Assembly (NCBI GenBank): GCA_009617715.1
Contig: VTFK01000345.1
Location: 124,001 to 188,000 of the forward strand
Length of the DNA: 64,000 nt
Direction of reading: 5' to 3'
From: Plectrocnemia conspersa
Lineage: Eukaryota > Arthropoda > Insecta > Trichoptera > Polycentropodidae
A program made the position numbers and the translations under genes. Positions 1 to 14,059 of this stretch are shown piece by piece. Under the pieces are notes generated by a model. It was given only the letters and a program-made list of their open reading frames with translations. It searched no databases and was not told the DNA's origin. The first letter of the stretch is position 1; each line of letters starts with the position of its first letter.

Positions 1-1640
1 CTCAATACTATATCAATCGAATTATAAGTTTACTATACACTACTGCCATCACATATTTTAAAACAAATAATTCTTTTGAAATCCCACCATACACAAAGAA
101 AATTATTTTTAAGCTATAATACAGATTTAGGGTTACAAATTGCTATTTTTACGTTAGATAGCCATTATGTTTTTAGTCAAGTTTTAATAAAAAACTTATT
201 TTATTATAGAAAAGTGGCTGCATGTTTTCGAGTGTAACTTTTGGATATACCTTAATTACAGCTCGTATGACTATTTCCTAACCTAACATTTGTGGTCCAT
301 AGCTCATCCATAAAATCAACACCAGATTTATTATTTAACACCACCCACACATATATTTTGCAGCAGTTGTTACATTTATTTTTATAAAAAATCATTTAAT
401 ATGCAGGTCAGTAAAATAATTTTAAAGGGCAATTTTTTTCTAATTGTTTCTTGAGAAGGTGAAAGTGTATTTTTTTGTGAATAAACAAAGATCAACTAAG
501 TCCACAACACAAAAACTTTGAAATATGTGTTTTTTACTACTTAATAGTTCAAAGTTAACTGTTTTCATAAACTGTGTTGACAAAACGTCGTTATTTTTGA
601 GTACTCATATTTAGAAATAATAAAAGATAATAAAGCTTCGCTAATTTAAAAAAAATGGATATTTTTTGTTTCTGGATAAGAAAAAATTAAAAATTAATTT
701 TCTCTGGTATCTCAAGCATCAGGTAAAATAAAATAAAATGTGGAAGGTTTAAGAAAAAGTGAAATTAAAAGTTTTCAAATAATTTAATTGCATTCAAAAT
801 TAAAATAAAATGTACCGTTACTTATATATTTAACAAAAAATCGAACATTTGTATAAAATTAACATTTTAAAAAGGACAGAGATTCAAGAGATAAGTAGCA
901 CAAAGATGATATTTTTGTATTCAAAAATTTGACGATGCCCTTTCGCTTTCAATTTAAGTATCAACCTACAATATTTTGGTGTGCTTCCTGCACTTTCATA
1001 TATATCTGTTTTTCGATTTATAGATTTTTTGCGATATTTTTAAATGCTGCATTAGCATTAAAAAATAAATACGACATTGCATGCATCTTTGCTTTAAGTT
1101 ACCTTTTTAATTCTATCGCATTTAACGTCTTTGTCTAATATTTAATTAAAAATCTCGCTAGCATACCAAATAATTGCAAACTTTAATAATGAAGGTAAAT
1201 CTACTATAGAAACAGATTGAAAATCCAGTGTTTAAGGAAACTTTGATAATGATACAAGATCTTAGTATCTTCGTTCGAAAAATTTGGAATATTTGTGCAA
1301 CTGTTTTTAAATATTATTATCATTTTAACATAAATAATTAAATAAAATATTTTAGTAGCTCAATATTGGAACATTATTGTCATCCAGTCATGTTAAGAAA
1401 TCCAAATCTTTGCAGTAAACAATTTTTATATTTCTTTTATTATGGCCATAATGATATTTTAAAAATTAATTTGTCGGAAATTTTAATTTCGGATCGTATA
1501 CGACAATTAGTGTATTTGTTTTAAAAGTTTAGGTAGTAAACGAGAAACAAAGAACCAAATAAATAGTTTACTTATGTGATATTTTAAAACAGTTATCAGC
1601 CTAACCAATTCCTGTCATGCTACAACAATAAAAATCAATC
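1..1640. other. AT-rich intronic stretch
   Basis: No gene, repeat pair or transposon end seen. The frame at 929-1138 is hydrophobic, uses AT-driven codons and has no recognisable domain. Confidence 0.6.
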
Positions 1641-1670
1641 TAATCTCTATTCATTCGTGATATAAAATAC

Positions 1671-1720
1671 TAGCTGTCGGTCTTTCACTAACGTGAGGTA
1701 CCGCAGCTACCAAGTGTATG
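1671..1720. repeat. Dispersed hairpin repeat, copy 1
   Basis: The segment starting TAGCTGTCGGTCTTTCACTA can fold: AGCT pairs with AGCT, GGT with ACC and TCAC with GTGA. A second copy lies at 31645, with about 37 of the first 44 bases identical. No coding content and no known family. Confidence 0.6.
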
Positions 1721-1959
1721 ATATGTTTTAATTATCATTGATGATAGCAATCCTAATTGGAATTTACAAGTTTGACTATGTCATGTCTCAACAGTAAATT
1801 CAAAGTAAAAATAATATAGTTTTCATATTCTTTATAGAAAATATTGTTTTTATTGGCGTTAATCTGTTAGACCCGGCACAAAAAATATATAAATGTATAA
1901 GAACCGAATTTTTAATAAATATCTCATTCGAGATCTAGCATCTGTTTTATAGGAAAATT

Positions 1960-2600
1960 TTGAAAATGTCTTATGACATAACAGATGAATCGTAATCGGA
2001 CGCCCTCCTCCCTTTGCCTTCACAGAAAATATCTCAATATGGACGGAGCCCGGTCGGGAATTCATCGAGCCAGTTGTCGCGAACCATTGTAACGAAATAC
2101 CCGGTGACAATCGCAGGATATTATTGCATTCCGCGCGTGAGCTGCGCCACGTCAATATTTCAATTTTTCAAATACTGGTGGTAGTGGATACGCCACGTGC
2201 AAATTTCATATCCGTTTCCTCTCTCGCATAGTGGAAAAGCGAGCACTTGTGCAAATTCAGTCGTCTGCGCAATTTCCCCTGATCGGACTGGGCCATTTCG
2301 AGGTTTGCGCACACAGAGAAACGCCAGGTGAGCTCGCCGATATTGGCTACATATTTGAAACTGGTCAAAGGTTGAGGGTAGCTCCGGAGAAGGGCTAAGA
2401 CGCACGCCCCCGAACGACGAACGCAAAACAAACAATAATATCACTGGCGCACGAGTCTTGTTTGACTTAACGCTCCACTTAATCCCTGACGATCAAAAGC
2501 CCAAGTTTTTATTATTTTATTCCCCGTAGCCGACGTTGTAAGAAAGTTTAGGACGGGTTAACCCTGCGTTGGTCGTGATGTGATCTATTGGATGCACAAA
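1960..2600. other. GC-richer non-coding island
   Basis: Contains CCGCGCGTGAGCTGCGCCACG. Three short minus-strand frames (1859-2155, and 2160-2444 and 2168-2431, which overlap in different frames) have no family resemblance. Candidate conserved regulatory DNA of the host intron. Confidence 0.3.
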
Positions 2601-5600
2601 AGTTTTTTATTTCTTTCTCAACTGTTTCGTACATAGTAATGGGAATCACTTAGAAAGAGCTTCGTATAAATATTTGGATACAAAAACTTTAAAATGTCTT
2701 ATATACATAGTTTTAAGTGTTATAGCGACAAGCAAAACGAGCTAAAAAATAATAATAAACATATCTAAATGTTATCTGTAAAATAATGATGCTTTGTCAC
2801 AATATAATAAATACGACTGCTTCTCAAAAACATTTGTTATCTTATTATCGTAGTAAAAAAAATATTTTATTCACTATTCTAAAACAGATTTTAGATTAGA
2901 ACAATATTTAATATTAAAAACATAGCAAATTTTGTATCAACGTTTGAACAGTATCCTAAAAATAACTGCTTAATTTAATTTATAATCAATGTTTTTAGAA
3001 ATATAATTAAATTGAATTAAAAAAACTATGGCGGACGAATGGTTACGGCTGGCAATTATACACAGAAGCCTCTGAATTAGTAGTTATAAGCGATCGGAAG
3101 ACGAAGCCCCGAAGAAAATAATGTTGTCTTTGTCGCCGCCACGTCAGTGTTGCCACAGTACCGCCTAGTTTGCGGCCAAATAAATCGTCCCCCTACATAC
3201 CCAACTAAAAAAAAATATATTTACACTTAGTGTGCGATACTGACATGATCATTACTAGTTTAAATAACCGGTGATCATAATACGATAAAATATATAATAA
3301 ATTATTTTGATAAAATTTCTCAATTTTCAATCACAGTAGAAACTGTTATTTTAAACCAGTATACATTTATTTTTGAATAGAAAAAATAAATCATAAAAAA
3401 ATAAAATCAATAAACATATATTTGTATAACAGCTTTTAATCGTGACTCACGTAAAGAGGGTTAAATACTCCCGTTCTCTACATTGACAAACGTTATTTGT
3501 TGTTTATTGTCTTGGGGACTAGGCTCGGCGGCGAGATGCCGCAACTCAAATATACACCGAACCTATTTATATATATTTTATACAATATTACATATGAATA
3601 CGTATCGGCGTGTATGTGTGTGTTAGGGTATTTCTTTTTTTCGTCCCCACTATGTATGATATAACAACTATTTTGGAGTTTTACGACATTTTTGGGCATA
3701 AAGTTTGGCGAAAAGGTAAAAAGGTTCCGCGGAGAACGTATTGAGCCGCAGATTATACAGGTCGTTTATTATTTACGAGGACGAGGTTGATGTTGATTCC
3801 ATGTTTATGGACGCAATATATGTACCGCGAAATAAATATAGTTTTGGCCCGCGGTAATGCGAATACTTTTTTTCCCTTTTCCCGTGACATTTCATATTTA
3901 TATTGTCGCTTATGCTTTAGCAACTTATTCTTGACATTTTTCTACGCGTATTATAAAATGATATATATATTCACCATACGCATATTGTATTTTTTGTTGT
4001 TTTAGCTTAGATCAAATGTGCAAAAATATTTATTCTATTCTAGATAAATCCTATTGCTCCAATTCGTATATAATATTTCAAACTCTTTTAATAGTATATT
4101 AAAAATTCATATCCTTGTATGATATTCAGTTACATACAATGCTCTGAACTATCGCATAGTACGAAACTAATCTCAGAGTGCACAGTATATATATTATTCT
4201 GTTCTGATACAATTGCACATGTCACATTACTGTTCAAAATTGTATTTCGCTTGTAGACTTGCTCGTACAGCCACTATGAAATAAATGGATTTGATTTCTA
4301 TCCACTCACTCTTTGTGAAATTTATTAGCGAGCTGCTCTAAAATGCTCTATCGTTAACAAACCACATAGTAATTTACTATGAAATTGAAATTGAAGCATT
4401 AATAATAAAGAAGAAAGAAGCTCCACCAGCAGCCGCGAAAATAAATTAAAATTGAATTTTAAGTATATGTACAATTTTAATATGAAACTTAAACATCATG
4501 AGTACGATTGCCATTTATATGGTATTTAAAAAAGCTCAAAATATACATATATAGCTGGATTATATAAAATTAAAAGTTGTATTATGATCGATATTTATAT
4601 ACATTTATAGTGTGTTAATTGTAACAACACCACTCAAAAATGTTGACCTCAAACTTATTAAATCTATAAAATCATATACAAAGCCTACGACTACTAAGTA
4701 ACATAAAATATAATTTTTAGTTTTTTTTAGCATTGCTATAAAAATCAATATTATTTTAAATTATAATATATTAAGAAAATAAAATTTAAACATGTGTTAA
4801 AATTGAAATGCTTATATGCCATATTCTATTTCCACTTATTTCCAAACATATTGTTCGGTTAAACTAGAATGAAAAAATGTAATATTACGTATTTTAATAT
4901 TTAAGCTTTCGGCCAACAACCTTTAATAATAAATATTTTTATTTATATTATGTTTACGAATCAAAAATGAAAAATAAATATGAATTTATTACATTAGGTT
5001 GCATTAATATTTGGATTAAAATCAAACGATCGGTATTGTTTCATATAAAAACTGCATACCATGTTAAAATATAATTAATGCGATTTTAATTTAATGTAAA
5101 TAAAATAAAGTAAATTATCTTTTCTTGACAAACTTTACCATTGTCTATAAAAAGTGAGCAAGGCAGTACGTGAACAAGGTTAGTAGTTTGCCGCCATTGC
5201 AGCCCTTGGACCAATATTTAAAAGATAGAACACGTTTACTACAAAAAATTAAATCCTAATACACAAAGAATAAATCGGACCTATCTCAGCAGAGTAAAAC
5301 ATATTGTCTAACGCGCATCCTTTCCAAACAAAGCGTAGTTTACAGCGATACGTATGGGTAAATAACGTCTCTGAACAGATACGCTCTGTTAAATACTTTC
5401 AATTATTATTGTAATTGTTTGGTCACGTAATATTTTTTTATTTTTGCGTAAATACTGTGTGTGGCTTGACTTTTGAGACATTTAATCACACTTTTTGTTT
5501 GTTCATAGATCAAGTTATATTACACAAGAAATTAAATAGTAAAATAAAAAGATGCATATCATCCAAAAGTGTATCTCCTTGTTCTTATTTGCCCAATGCC

Positions 5601-5780
5601 CAAATTATTATTTTATAACTATAAAACTTGTATTTTTAACATTTAAAAAATAAGCACAAGTTATATATAATAAACATTTATCACTCTTAAAAATATACTC
5701 TGAGTACATACACACATACAACTATTATAGGTTCCATAATGCTTCTCTAAACTTATGCAAGGATATCCCTCTTAATCATT
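2600..5780. other. Mostly AT-rich stretch with two small islands
   Basis: Small islands lie at about 3025-3200 (GTCGCCGCCACGTCAGTGTTGCC) and 3480-3900. Otherwise AT-rich with no gene. The frames at 3493-3699, 3787-4005 and 5415-5618 are unconvincing. Confidence 0.4.
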
Positions 5781-5799
5781 ATGTATTTTCAGTATTTTT

Positions 5800-6270
5800 T
5801 TGCACTCGATTGCGCACATAAATTACAGCGCACTCCGCGACTGAAATTCTTAGAAGCGTGCACGATCATATCAGAAAGTAATTATCAAGTTGTTCCATTC
5901 AATTTTCAACGAAAATCGTGCTCGATACCGAGAGCACGTAGCTCGTGGCAGCAATCGCCAACCTTTTCCTCATCCGAATCGATGGGGTCCCTCACTCGAA
6001 GATGAATAGGTGTGAATTGAGAACGAGCACAGGGTGACCCAAAACGACCCCCAGAACCACCGTACAATTAAAACGGTGAACTCAACCGACTATTGCCGCT
6101 GCTGCAACTCCTTGTGCGCTCTCGACCTTAAAACCATCTCAGACTTTAATATAAATATGTAGTATATACAGAGAGCTGTGAAAATTTCCGCGCTTCGGCA
6201 TTAATTTCGCGAAGGTTCAGCAAAATCTGCGAAAGCGCTGTAACCTCAAGCGTTTGAGAATGCATTATTA
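5800..6270. other. GC-richer island with a short hairpin
   Basis: Holds the inverted repeat CGTGCTC (5917-5923) / GAGCACG (5932-5938). The 74-codon + frame (5781-6005) has no recognisable domain. Candidate non-coding element. Confidence 0.3.
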
Positions 6271-6462
6271 AAAATAAAAGCAGTGCAAAAGAAAAGACTG
6301 ATATTAAGCATCAGCTTATGTAAATAATATATTTATTTTTAAACATGTAGATAATATGAAGCGTTAAGCATTAGTCAACTAATGAGATAATCGACTTGAC
6401 AATGTCTGATTACATGAAATATTTCGAATACCTATATATGCTTAATTAAAGGTTGCAGCTTT

Positions 6463-6512
6463 TTTTGTTTGACGTATTTTTACGTCAAACAAAAGTTTTT
6501 TTGTTTGACGTA
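6463..6512. repeat. Perfect hairpin plus a third copy of its arm
   Basis: TTTTGTTTGACGTA (6463-6476), four bases of loop, then its exact reverse complement (6481-6494), then the same 14-mer again (6499-6512). The middle arm could pair with either neighbour. Confidence 0.9.
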
Positions 6513-6899
6513 TTATATGCTACATTCTTGAAAATCGAGAGATGAATTTAAAAGGCAACAGTATGTTATCATTGACATTACAAATTTTTCTCTTAATAAA
6601 ATAATAGTGTAGCATAAATATTTGATATATTTTAAGACGATTTTTTTCTAAAATAATCTGTCATATTTTTAGATTTAAAGCAAGAAGAACAAATAACATT
6701 ATTTTTCATACAAAAAATGATTTTCAGATTTTAAATTTCTCATTATACATTTGTGCACATAAATATTATCATTAAAATTTTTCTACCAGCAGTAAGATAA
6801 CACAAATAAAACATTTTTATTGCATACGTGTGGAGAGAATGCAAAGAGAATTTGTTTGTTCGACTTTATATAAATATTTTTTTCCGACAAATGTGTTCG

Positions 6900-7150
6900 A
6901 ACCAGTCAGATGGGTTTAAAAATAATTGTCAACATTCGAAAGTGCCCACAAAGCGGACACAACAGAGCAGCGCGTTTTTATCCACCGTCCCCTATTGTTT
7001 ATTATAACACAACCAATCGTCCTGGATATACGCCAGATAATTGAATCATGTGCGGATGAACGGAAAAAATGGCTGGTGATTCAAGATGCGAATATTTGCT
7101 AGAGGACGAATAATGAAAACAATGGAAAAAATGTCATGGACCAGTGCTTC
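6900..7150. other. Small GC-richer island
   Basis: Mixed-composition sequence (AAAGCGGACACAACAGAGCA and onward) between AT-rich blocks. No frame worth noting. The following 7150-7905 is plain AT-rich DNA. Confidence 0.25.
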
Positions 7151-7906
7151 ACTCAATAAAATTTATATACTCGTATGTATAAATAAACCTATCTATAAAA
7201 CGAGCATAAAAGTTTGGTTAAATAAAAAACTCGACAAAGATATTTCCATTTATATACGTTGATACTAATAAAAATAAACATTTAGTATATAAAAGTGTTT
7301 TCCTTACAAATAAAACAGTAAATTATTAGTCAAAGTTTAGTTTAAGGACTTTAAATAAACACAGATAAATATTGAAATATTTTCTAAATTATCCTCATTT
7401 TTTTCAGATACTTAATTGCTATAAAATATACTTTTTCTAATATTTTTTTTTATATACATAATTAAATTACTAAAACAACAACGATTAATTATTATGATAA
7501 ACATGTTCCGTATTTTTAAGAATAAATTATCGCCATAATTTTCTATAGGTTTGAAAGATTATAAAAATCTCATAAAATAGCAATATAACTAATTATTTCT
7601 GAGGCACTTGTGTTTTAAAGTTTACGATTTTATGTATATGATCATTTTATTTAAATATACGTCAGAGTTTTTAAAACATATTTTAATTAGGCGCACATAT
7701 CTCATAATACAAGTAGTATTACAATTGAAAGTATACATATATATACTAATACAACTTAGTCATGAAATAAAATATGTGGCGAATTCTTGCTCTTTTTTTA
7801 AAACATTTGTGATGCAATTTTTAAATTATAATTTAAAAAATAAAACACAAACACATAAGTGTTTCTTTTAAAATAATATGCTAGAGCTAATATAGTATCT
7901 ATGCTA

Positions 7907-8050
7907 TTTGCGTTAACACAGTCAGTTCGAGAGCTATCCATTTCATCATTATTCATGATTAAGAAAAAGATGGCAAGTTTGGGTTTATGCCCTTACTAGT
8001 AGTTCTGAAGCACATGATACAGATATACGTTCGATAGGCTTATTTAATAT
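7907..8050. mobile_element. Partial copy of the 37.9 kb MITE family
   Basis: After TA at 7905-7906 the sequence TTTGCGTTAACACAGTCAGT begins, followed by the GAGCTATCC block, ATGGCAAGTTTGGGTTTATG and ACATGATACAGATATACGTT. All of these match the reverse complement of the right half of the 37863-38177 element in the same order. Similarity fades after about 8050 and no second terminus was found, so this is a broken copy. Confidence 0.7.
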
Positions 8051-8910
8051 AAATTTCATTATATCATAAGACCTACAATATATTAAAAATTATTTTTATT
8101 TTTTTGTCACACATTTTATAATTAGCTAATATCTATACCATAAAACTGAAAATGAATGTGTCTGTCTGTCACAAGAACTCTTTTCAAATGATGAACAATT
8201 GCAACGTGACATTTACACATGTCAGCATAACTATGTGTAGGTCAATTGTGATATTTTTTTACTTAAGATAAAAGTTAAGCTAAGTAGCGACGTACTGAAC
8301 CGCTAAATAAACTGAACAGCGACGCACTAACTACCGATTACGTGCTACTGTAATACATGAAGTCAAAAGACTAAGAATATTGTATGTATTGATACAACTT
8401 TGTAATAATATGATAAATAAAATTGGGTTTAAAGAAAACAAAATTAAATCTATCTTGGGTGAAGCAAGTAACTAATGATACTAAATACATAAATAATAGA
8501 ACAAATCATCTTATTTCATTATAATCTTAAAATATGTTAACTACTGATCCATTTAAATGATTAGATTGTATTGCTTGAACTACTAAAGTTGTGTTATTCA
8601 TATGATAAATAAATATACATGTATCATATATACACTTATCTAATTCCTAATACTTTTAATATTAATCTAAATAATAAAATACTATGTTATTAATTTGATC
8701 TCCTTATATTCTAAGGCATTCAACTAGTGGTCCAAGATTATATATATATATTATAATACATAGATATTTTAAACATAGTTTGGCCTACTTTTAATTGGGC
8801 TATCCAATATATTACTTCCTATTTATGTAGCGCTTTTTTTTTATAAAACATAATTGAAAATTCTAATCCATTAAATTGATTGATATTGCAACATCAAATC
8901 TACATATTAC
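8050..8910. other. AT-rich stretch
   Basis: Nothing recognisable apart from mixed-composition sequence around 8280-8345 (GCGACGTACTGAACCGC). Confidence 0.5.
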
Positions 8911-9560
8911 GGTCCTAGTCTCCATTCAACACGGCCGATATTATTAAACGTAGTCATAGTCCATTCGACAAGCGATTTGGCCAAAATCGTCGACAGTCAT
9001 TCCGGCATCGGCCGAAGCATGTACACAGTAATGCCATGGGATCGTAGCCATATGGCCGCGTTTCGAAATTCGCAATAATCGCGGCGGTGCCATAACCATT
9101 CGCCATATTGCGGCCCACCAGAGATAACTCCACCTTCGAATGGCCGCAATCGCAACTCTACTGCTACAAGGCAGACGTCGAACCGCCGACGATTTTCTGC
9201 ACGCAAAGCTATATTGATCAATCAATTACTTTGATTTTTCGATTAGGCCGCCCACTACCCCAGGGTTAATCCCCATAGGGCACCCCCACAATGCGGATGA
9301 AATATTTTATTGGCCCGATGCACCCGGTAATTGGTTGTGCGGCAAAAACTGCTCGACTGGAAGTTCCTGATGGCGATATATGCGCTGCGATTTGCGAAAT
9401 CGGAACTTGGAAACTATGGTTCACGTGCCGGTGCATCGTAAATGCATTCGAGTTAATGAAAATATATTGTATATGAAAAAAGAAAAGACTAGCATACATA
9501 TGAGGTTCAAAAAGTTTTCGAGTATCAAAAATAGCGCATCTGTGTAATGTCGTAACGGAG
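8910..9560. other. GC-richer non-coding island
   Basis: CpG-containing sequence with opposed short frames (8944-9225 minus, 9266-9604 minus, 9291-9476 plus) in different phases, none with a domain. Candidate regulatory DNA. Confidence 0.3.
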
Positions 9561-9829
9561 TGCAGTTGATAGCGTTCGTTAAGCCTAATATGTTTAAGTA
9601 ACAAGTGTTTTTCTAATGTTGTTTAAATGCATAAATAGTATTTATATATTTAAAAGTTTTATCTGAGCTTAGTTCAAGTGAAGTTTTTTATGTGTTTTTC
9701 TACATTTTTATTTTCTTTTCGAGAATTTATTTATATTTTTTAATATAAATAAATACTTTTTAAGCATACGCGAAAGTAACTATTATTTAACACAGTATGT
9801 TATTGCCACAATGTTTTTAATATTACAAC

Positions 9830-10804
9830 TAGGGATTTCAATACCAGTATTGGGACAGAAATTGACCTTCGGTACTAACGGTATTACAAAATAATATACC
9901 GGTTGTTCCGAAAATATTTTTATTCTTAAATCAATATTTTTGTACGATATGCGCGACGTATCTAGATAAAAGGAATACATTTTCTTTATCTCAAGCAAGT
10001 CTAACAGTACCAGGCAGTTCCCAGTAATCCTGTCGGCCCATTTTCTTAACATAGGGTAAACAAAAGCAGGTATTGCATACACTATTTGTACATTTTTATC
10101 TTCATTTAGACATATCTTAGCAAAATTGTCCAGGAAATATGCTTCACTAAATATATGTGATAAATATAAGCGATAAGTTAGTCTCAATGTTAATATTTAA
10201 ATGAAAAAGTTATTTGAAAAATTTGCGTGAAATGTTTTCTTAAAAAAAAACACTTCATTAGAAAATATGCAATGATATTTTTTTCTGTTATCGTCTAAAA
10301 TTATATTTTACTAGACGATATAATTAAAATGTGTTTTTTTTTTATCAATCAAACTTAATTTTTTTTTTATTGTTACAACTAAATAGTATTGTTTTTTATT
10401 ACTTTAAATAATTGTAAGTTATTATCAGATTTACTTAAAAAAATGCAAATTATTAATTTAAAAAAAAATGTCTGGGACTAAAATATTTAAGCAGTATTTA
10501 TGTATTTTTTAATCTATATTAATAACATAAATATTTATAACTCAAATTGTATTACTTTTACTATTAACATGAATATAAATATATACGAGAGATCAATCTT
10601 TCGAAAATAAATATAATTGAAATGTATTTAAATAAATAATAAATGTCTAATAATTAAAATTAAATATTAATATTAATAAATCACACCTCAATTACATAAA
10701 TTTCACAATAATCAATCATATAAATCTGTTTTTTTTTAAATATGTCGCAGATACAAATACGGTAATACCGGTATTATAAATTCTGCTATTTTATGCAATC
10801 CCTA
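9830..10804. mobile_element. hAT-like element with TAGGGATT ends
   Basis: The left end TAGGGATTTCA and the reverse complement of the right end TAGGGATTGCA form a short terminal inverted repeat. Both ends carry subterminal ACCGGTATTA/GGTATTAC motifs. The flanking 8-mers ATTACAAC and GTTAAAAG match at only 5 of 8 positions, so any target duplication has decayed. A minus-strand open frame of 134 codons (9783-10187) crosses the left border and resembles nothing I recognise. The interior is very AT-rich. Confidence 0.55.
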
Positions 10805-12480
10805 GTTAAAAGTAAGTCAATACAATCAATAACTAGTATGTAATAAGTAATGCAACACCACACTAAAATCAAAGTTGTTAATATTATAATTATAAACTAC
10901 AATTATTTATTTTCACTATGCACGAAGTAATTTGAATTTATTTTAATTATATAAAAAATATAAAAATATAAAATTCGATGATCGATCGAAATTATATTTA
11001 AAAATTAATCCCTAAATCCGATCTCTCAGACGCGATAGAAAATTAAAAAGCACTAGGCCCATTAGCTATTCGAACCTAAGTCTTCATGGTATTAGTCGCC
11101 TTATATCGTGCGGTAAATATGCCTTTGATAGCTGGTATGAATAATGAATGATGGCTTGCTGGTAATTAAACAATAATTTACAGGCAATACTTCTAACTCT
11201 ATAATAATTAAAGTAAAAGAATCGACAATTATTAATAATATTTTTTATTAAAATACTCGATGTTATAAGTAAAGCTCTGAAAATTTTAAAATATAAAAAA
11301 ACGAACTCTTTGAACGGTCCATGTATGTGAGGTTAAAGCATTCTAGTGATATTGGCGGTCAGTAGCAAAAACCGACAAAAACATGAAAATATTTATAAGG
11401 CACTCTAACGCGTGCAACCAACCTGACCAAACATACATATTTATATATTTAAAAAGCTAAAAATAAATACAACATATAAACTATATTACTATTCAACAAA
11501 CAACATATAAAGGCTTATCCTTATTCAGTACTGATAAGAGCTTGAATAATTAGTATTCAAATATTTTCTAACCACTTGATTTATAGCCTTTGGCTACCAC
11601 ATAACGCTGAAATGCAACAATCTTTCACGCAATCAATGCAAATTTAAACAGGTTGCAAAAATGTCATAACATAAAAAAAAAATTCTCACCTTATGACTAA
11701 CTAACTGTGCACGGAATGAAAGTATTAATTTATTACATGCACGTGTTGTTTATTAACTTAAGAAAGCAAACTCTTAAAATAATTAAAGAATAAGAAATTA
11801 TTGAATACAGTGATTGTAGTAATACATATTTTTGAATACACTACATATGATATATTATTTTTTTAATGTTACAATATTCTTATTACACACGATTACAAAT
11901 ATTGTATTAAAACAATGGACTGCTTATTTATATAATATAACATATTGTATTTGACTTAAGTGGTTTGCATAAATTGTGAACGATTTAGAAAACGAGTGCC
12001 AAAGCTGTGAGAGACCAAACGGTGAGCGATTCAAACGCGAATTTCAAGACCGAACGCTTTATCTGTGGACAAGTGCCACAACAGTAATCACCTGGTTGCA
12101 GATCATTAAACTTCTTGGACTTCCTTTAAGTCTAAATTAGTAAATGTGAATCGTAGAAATTAAATTTGATAAGATCAGTAAAACACGTGTTCCTTTTTTT
12201 AGATTTTATAAATTATATATTATAATAAATTTTAAAACAGAACAACAAAGATTATTTTATTGATATGCACAAACAATTACCAAAGAAGTTTAAATATGTT
12301 GCATTCCTTTGAACTCATTTGAACTACCATTTAAAATAAAATAGATATAGACTAGAGTTTAGAATAAAATGAAGGTACACGAACTAGTCGATTTAGCTTT
12401 AAGAGGCACAGAAAACCGCTACTTTTCTCTTAGCGCATCATGAATATAAAGAATTGATAACATGTCCATATTGATTGATA
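10805..12480. other. AT-rich stretch with small mixed patches
   Basis: Patches near 11040-11110 (with a tRNA-like TTCGAACC motif) and 11990-12120 are less AT-rich. No gene found. Confidence 0.4.
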
Positions 12481-13330
12481 CACCTTCGCGTGGTTAAGGG
12501 GTTAAGAGCCATAGGGCAACACTACATAGATGGGCGTACAAACGGGTGGTAGTCGGTTGACGCCATTACTGACTATGGGGAAATGGCAAACGGAGGTCGT
12601 GACGTGCAAAAGCAATCATCGGCATGCATTATGGAGTGGTTCAAAACTCGCTCGATGACTTGGCTTCGGTAATGACAGTGACGGTAAGTTGCGGATACGT
12701 TGACAGCTACCTGATTGCGTTCATATGTCAGCCCCGCAGCCGAGTGCATTGTGCAGTCGACCGGGGCTTCGATGTGTTCCACGTATGAATCTATAATAAA
12801 TGTACTATATGACATGTATGATGCATGTGTGGGTTCGTTTTTTCCATTGAAAAGCAAACGCATTTCATTATTCATCATCTACATGTCGACGGAACTGTGT
12901 GGCGATGCGAAAAAATTCGCTTCGTATGATAGATTCATGTATGCATGTGGGTATATATAGATGTGTATTCATGTGCAAAGTTTTCAATTAAGTTTAAACT
13001 ATTCAGCAAAATGGATTATATAACGCTGGATACGTTTGGACGACAATGACGTCGTAATTTTAACTAGACCTACTTCTAAAACTGTATGAAATAAGACAAT
13101 AGTAGCATTGACTTATTTGAACCATGGATTATAAGATTTCCGTATAGCTCATTTAATGTTCACTCGTTTTACTAATACAAACAAATAAAATAATACTTTT
13201 AATTTTTTTTATTTTATCGCAAATTCAATTTACGCCCAGCCAGCTCCAAATGGTTTGCGAAAATTAACAGAAGACTTTCTTTTATTTTGACGGTAGAAAT
13301 TTTGCCAGTAAAAGTAAGCAAACTTTAGAT
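12480..13330. other. GC-richer non-coding island
   Basis: Overlapping frames on opposite strands (12573-12878 minus, 12715-12960 plus) suggest reduced stop density rather than genes. Contains CAGCCAGCT at 13237, a 9-mer seen again at 14289 and 14797. Confidence 0.3.
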
Positions 13331-13659
13331 AGTATAGTCGGATACGAACATTGGCAGCCGAGCATCACAACTAGATGTTCAATTGAAGCAATACGCAAAA
13401 ATACTGTACTATAGTGAACACATTCAGATATTAAAAATATAATAAAACAATACATTTAAGCCACATAAAAATAGATGATTGGGCTGGACCCATAACTATC
13501 ACAGCTGTTTATAATCTGGCAAAACGTAAACTACAAACGAATAAGTGTATACAATTCACCCTTAGAAAAAGGAGATACTTATAATACAAAACACACACAA
13601 CAGGACTCGAAAGCGACAACATGAAAAGAAGACAACTACTGAAAGCCATGTGAAGAATG

Positions 13660-13817
13660 AAATTCATAGATATTACGATACATATATCATCCTAACCAGC
13701 TAGTTGCAAGACTTGTTACACCTAGGAACCGTATTAGAAGATTAAAACATGCACTACAAATGGATCTTGCAACAAGATTTGAAAACGAGCCAATTCAGTT
13801 TAACATAAATCCTCGCT
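13660..13817 (+). mobile_element. C-terminus of a LINE ORF2 (Jockey-like), relic
   Basis: The + strand reads YIYHPNQLVARLV followed by RNRIRRLKHALQMDLATRF and ends at a TAG at about 13817. A 'HPN.LV..L' block followed by 'RRLKR...DL..RF' is how many Jockey-clade ORF2 proteins end. About 330 bases upstream (13330-13660) have a less A/T-biased, coding-like texture but too many stops to align by eye. The family may differ from the two other LINE families in the window. Confidence 0.5.
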
Positions 13818-14059
13818 AGAGACAGATTTCAGACAATGAGAGAGAGTAAAACATATACAACAAATATTTCTGAAATTTTGAGAAGTATCATCTAAAATTA
13901 AATCGTAAGTGTATCAAATCAAAATGTGATTGTGAGTCACCAGTTCAATACTTAAAATTTGCTTAAGTTTGAAACGATTTCGATATATCCAAAACTGTGT
14001 TGATAATTGTACAACAATTTAACCCCCAATCAAGACAATTTCACCAATTCTAGGTTGAG

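Noticed and set aside
11040..11110. tRNA-like motif (TTCGAACC, minus strand) suggesting a tRNA or SINE
   Set aside because: No complete cloverleaf, no A box and no second copy.
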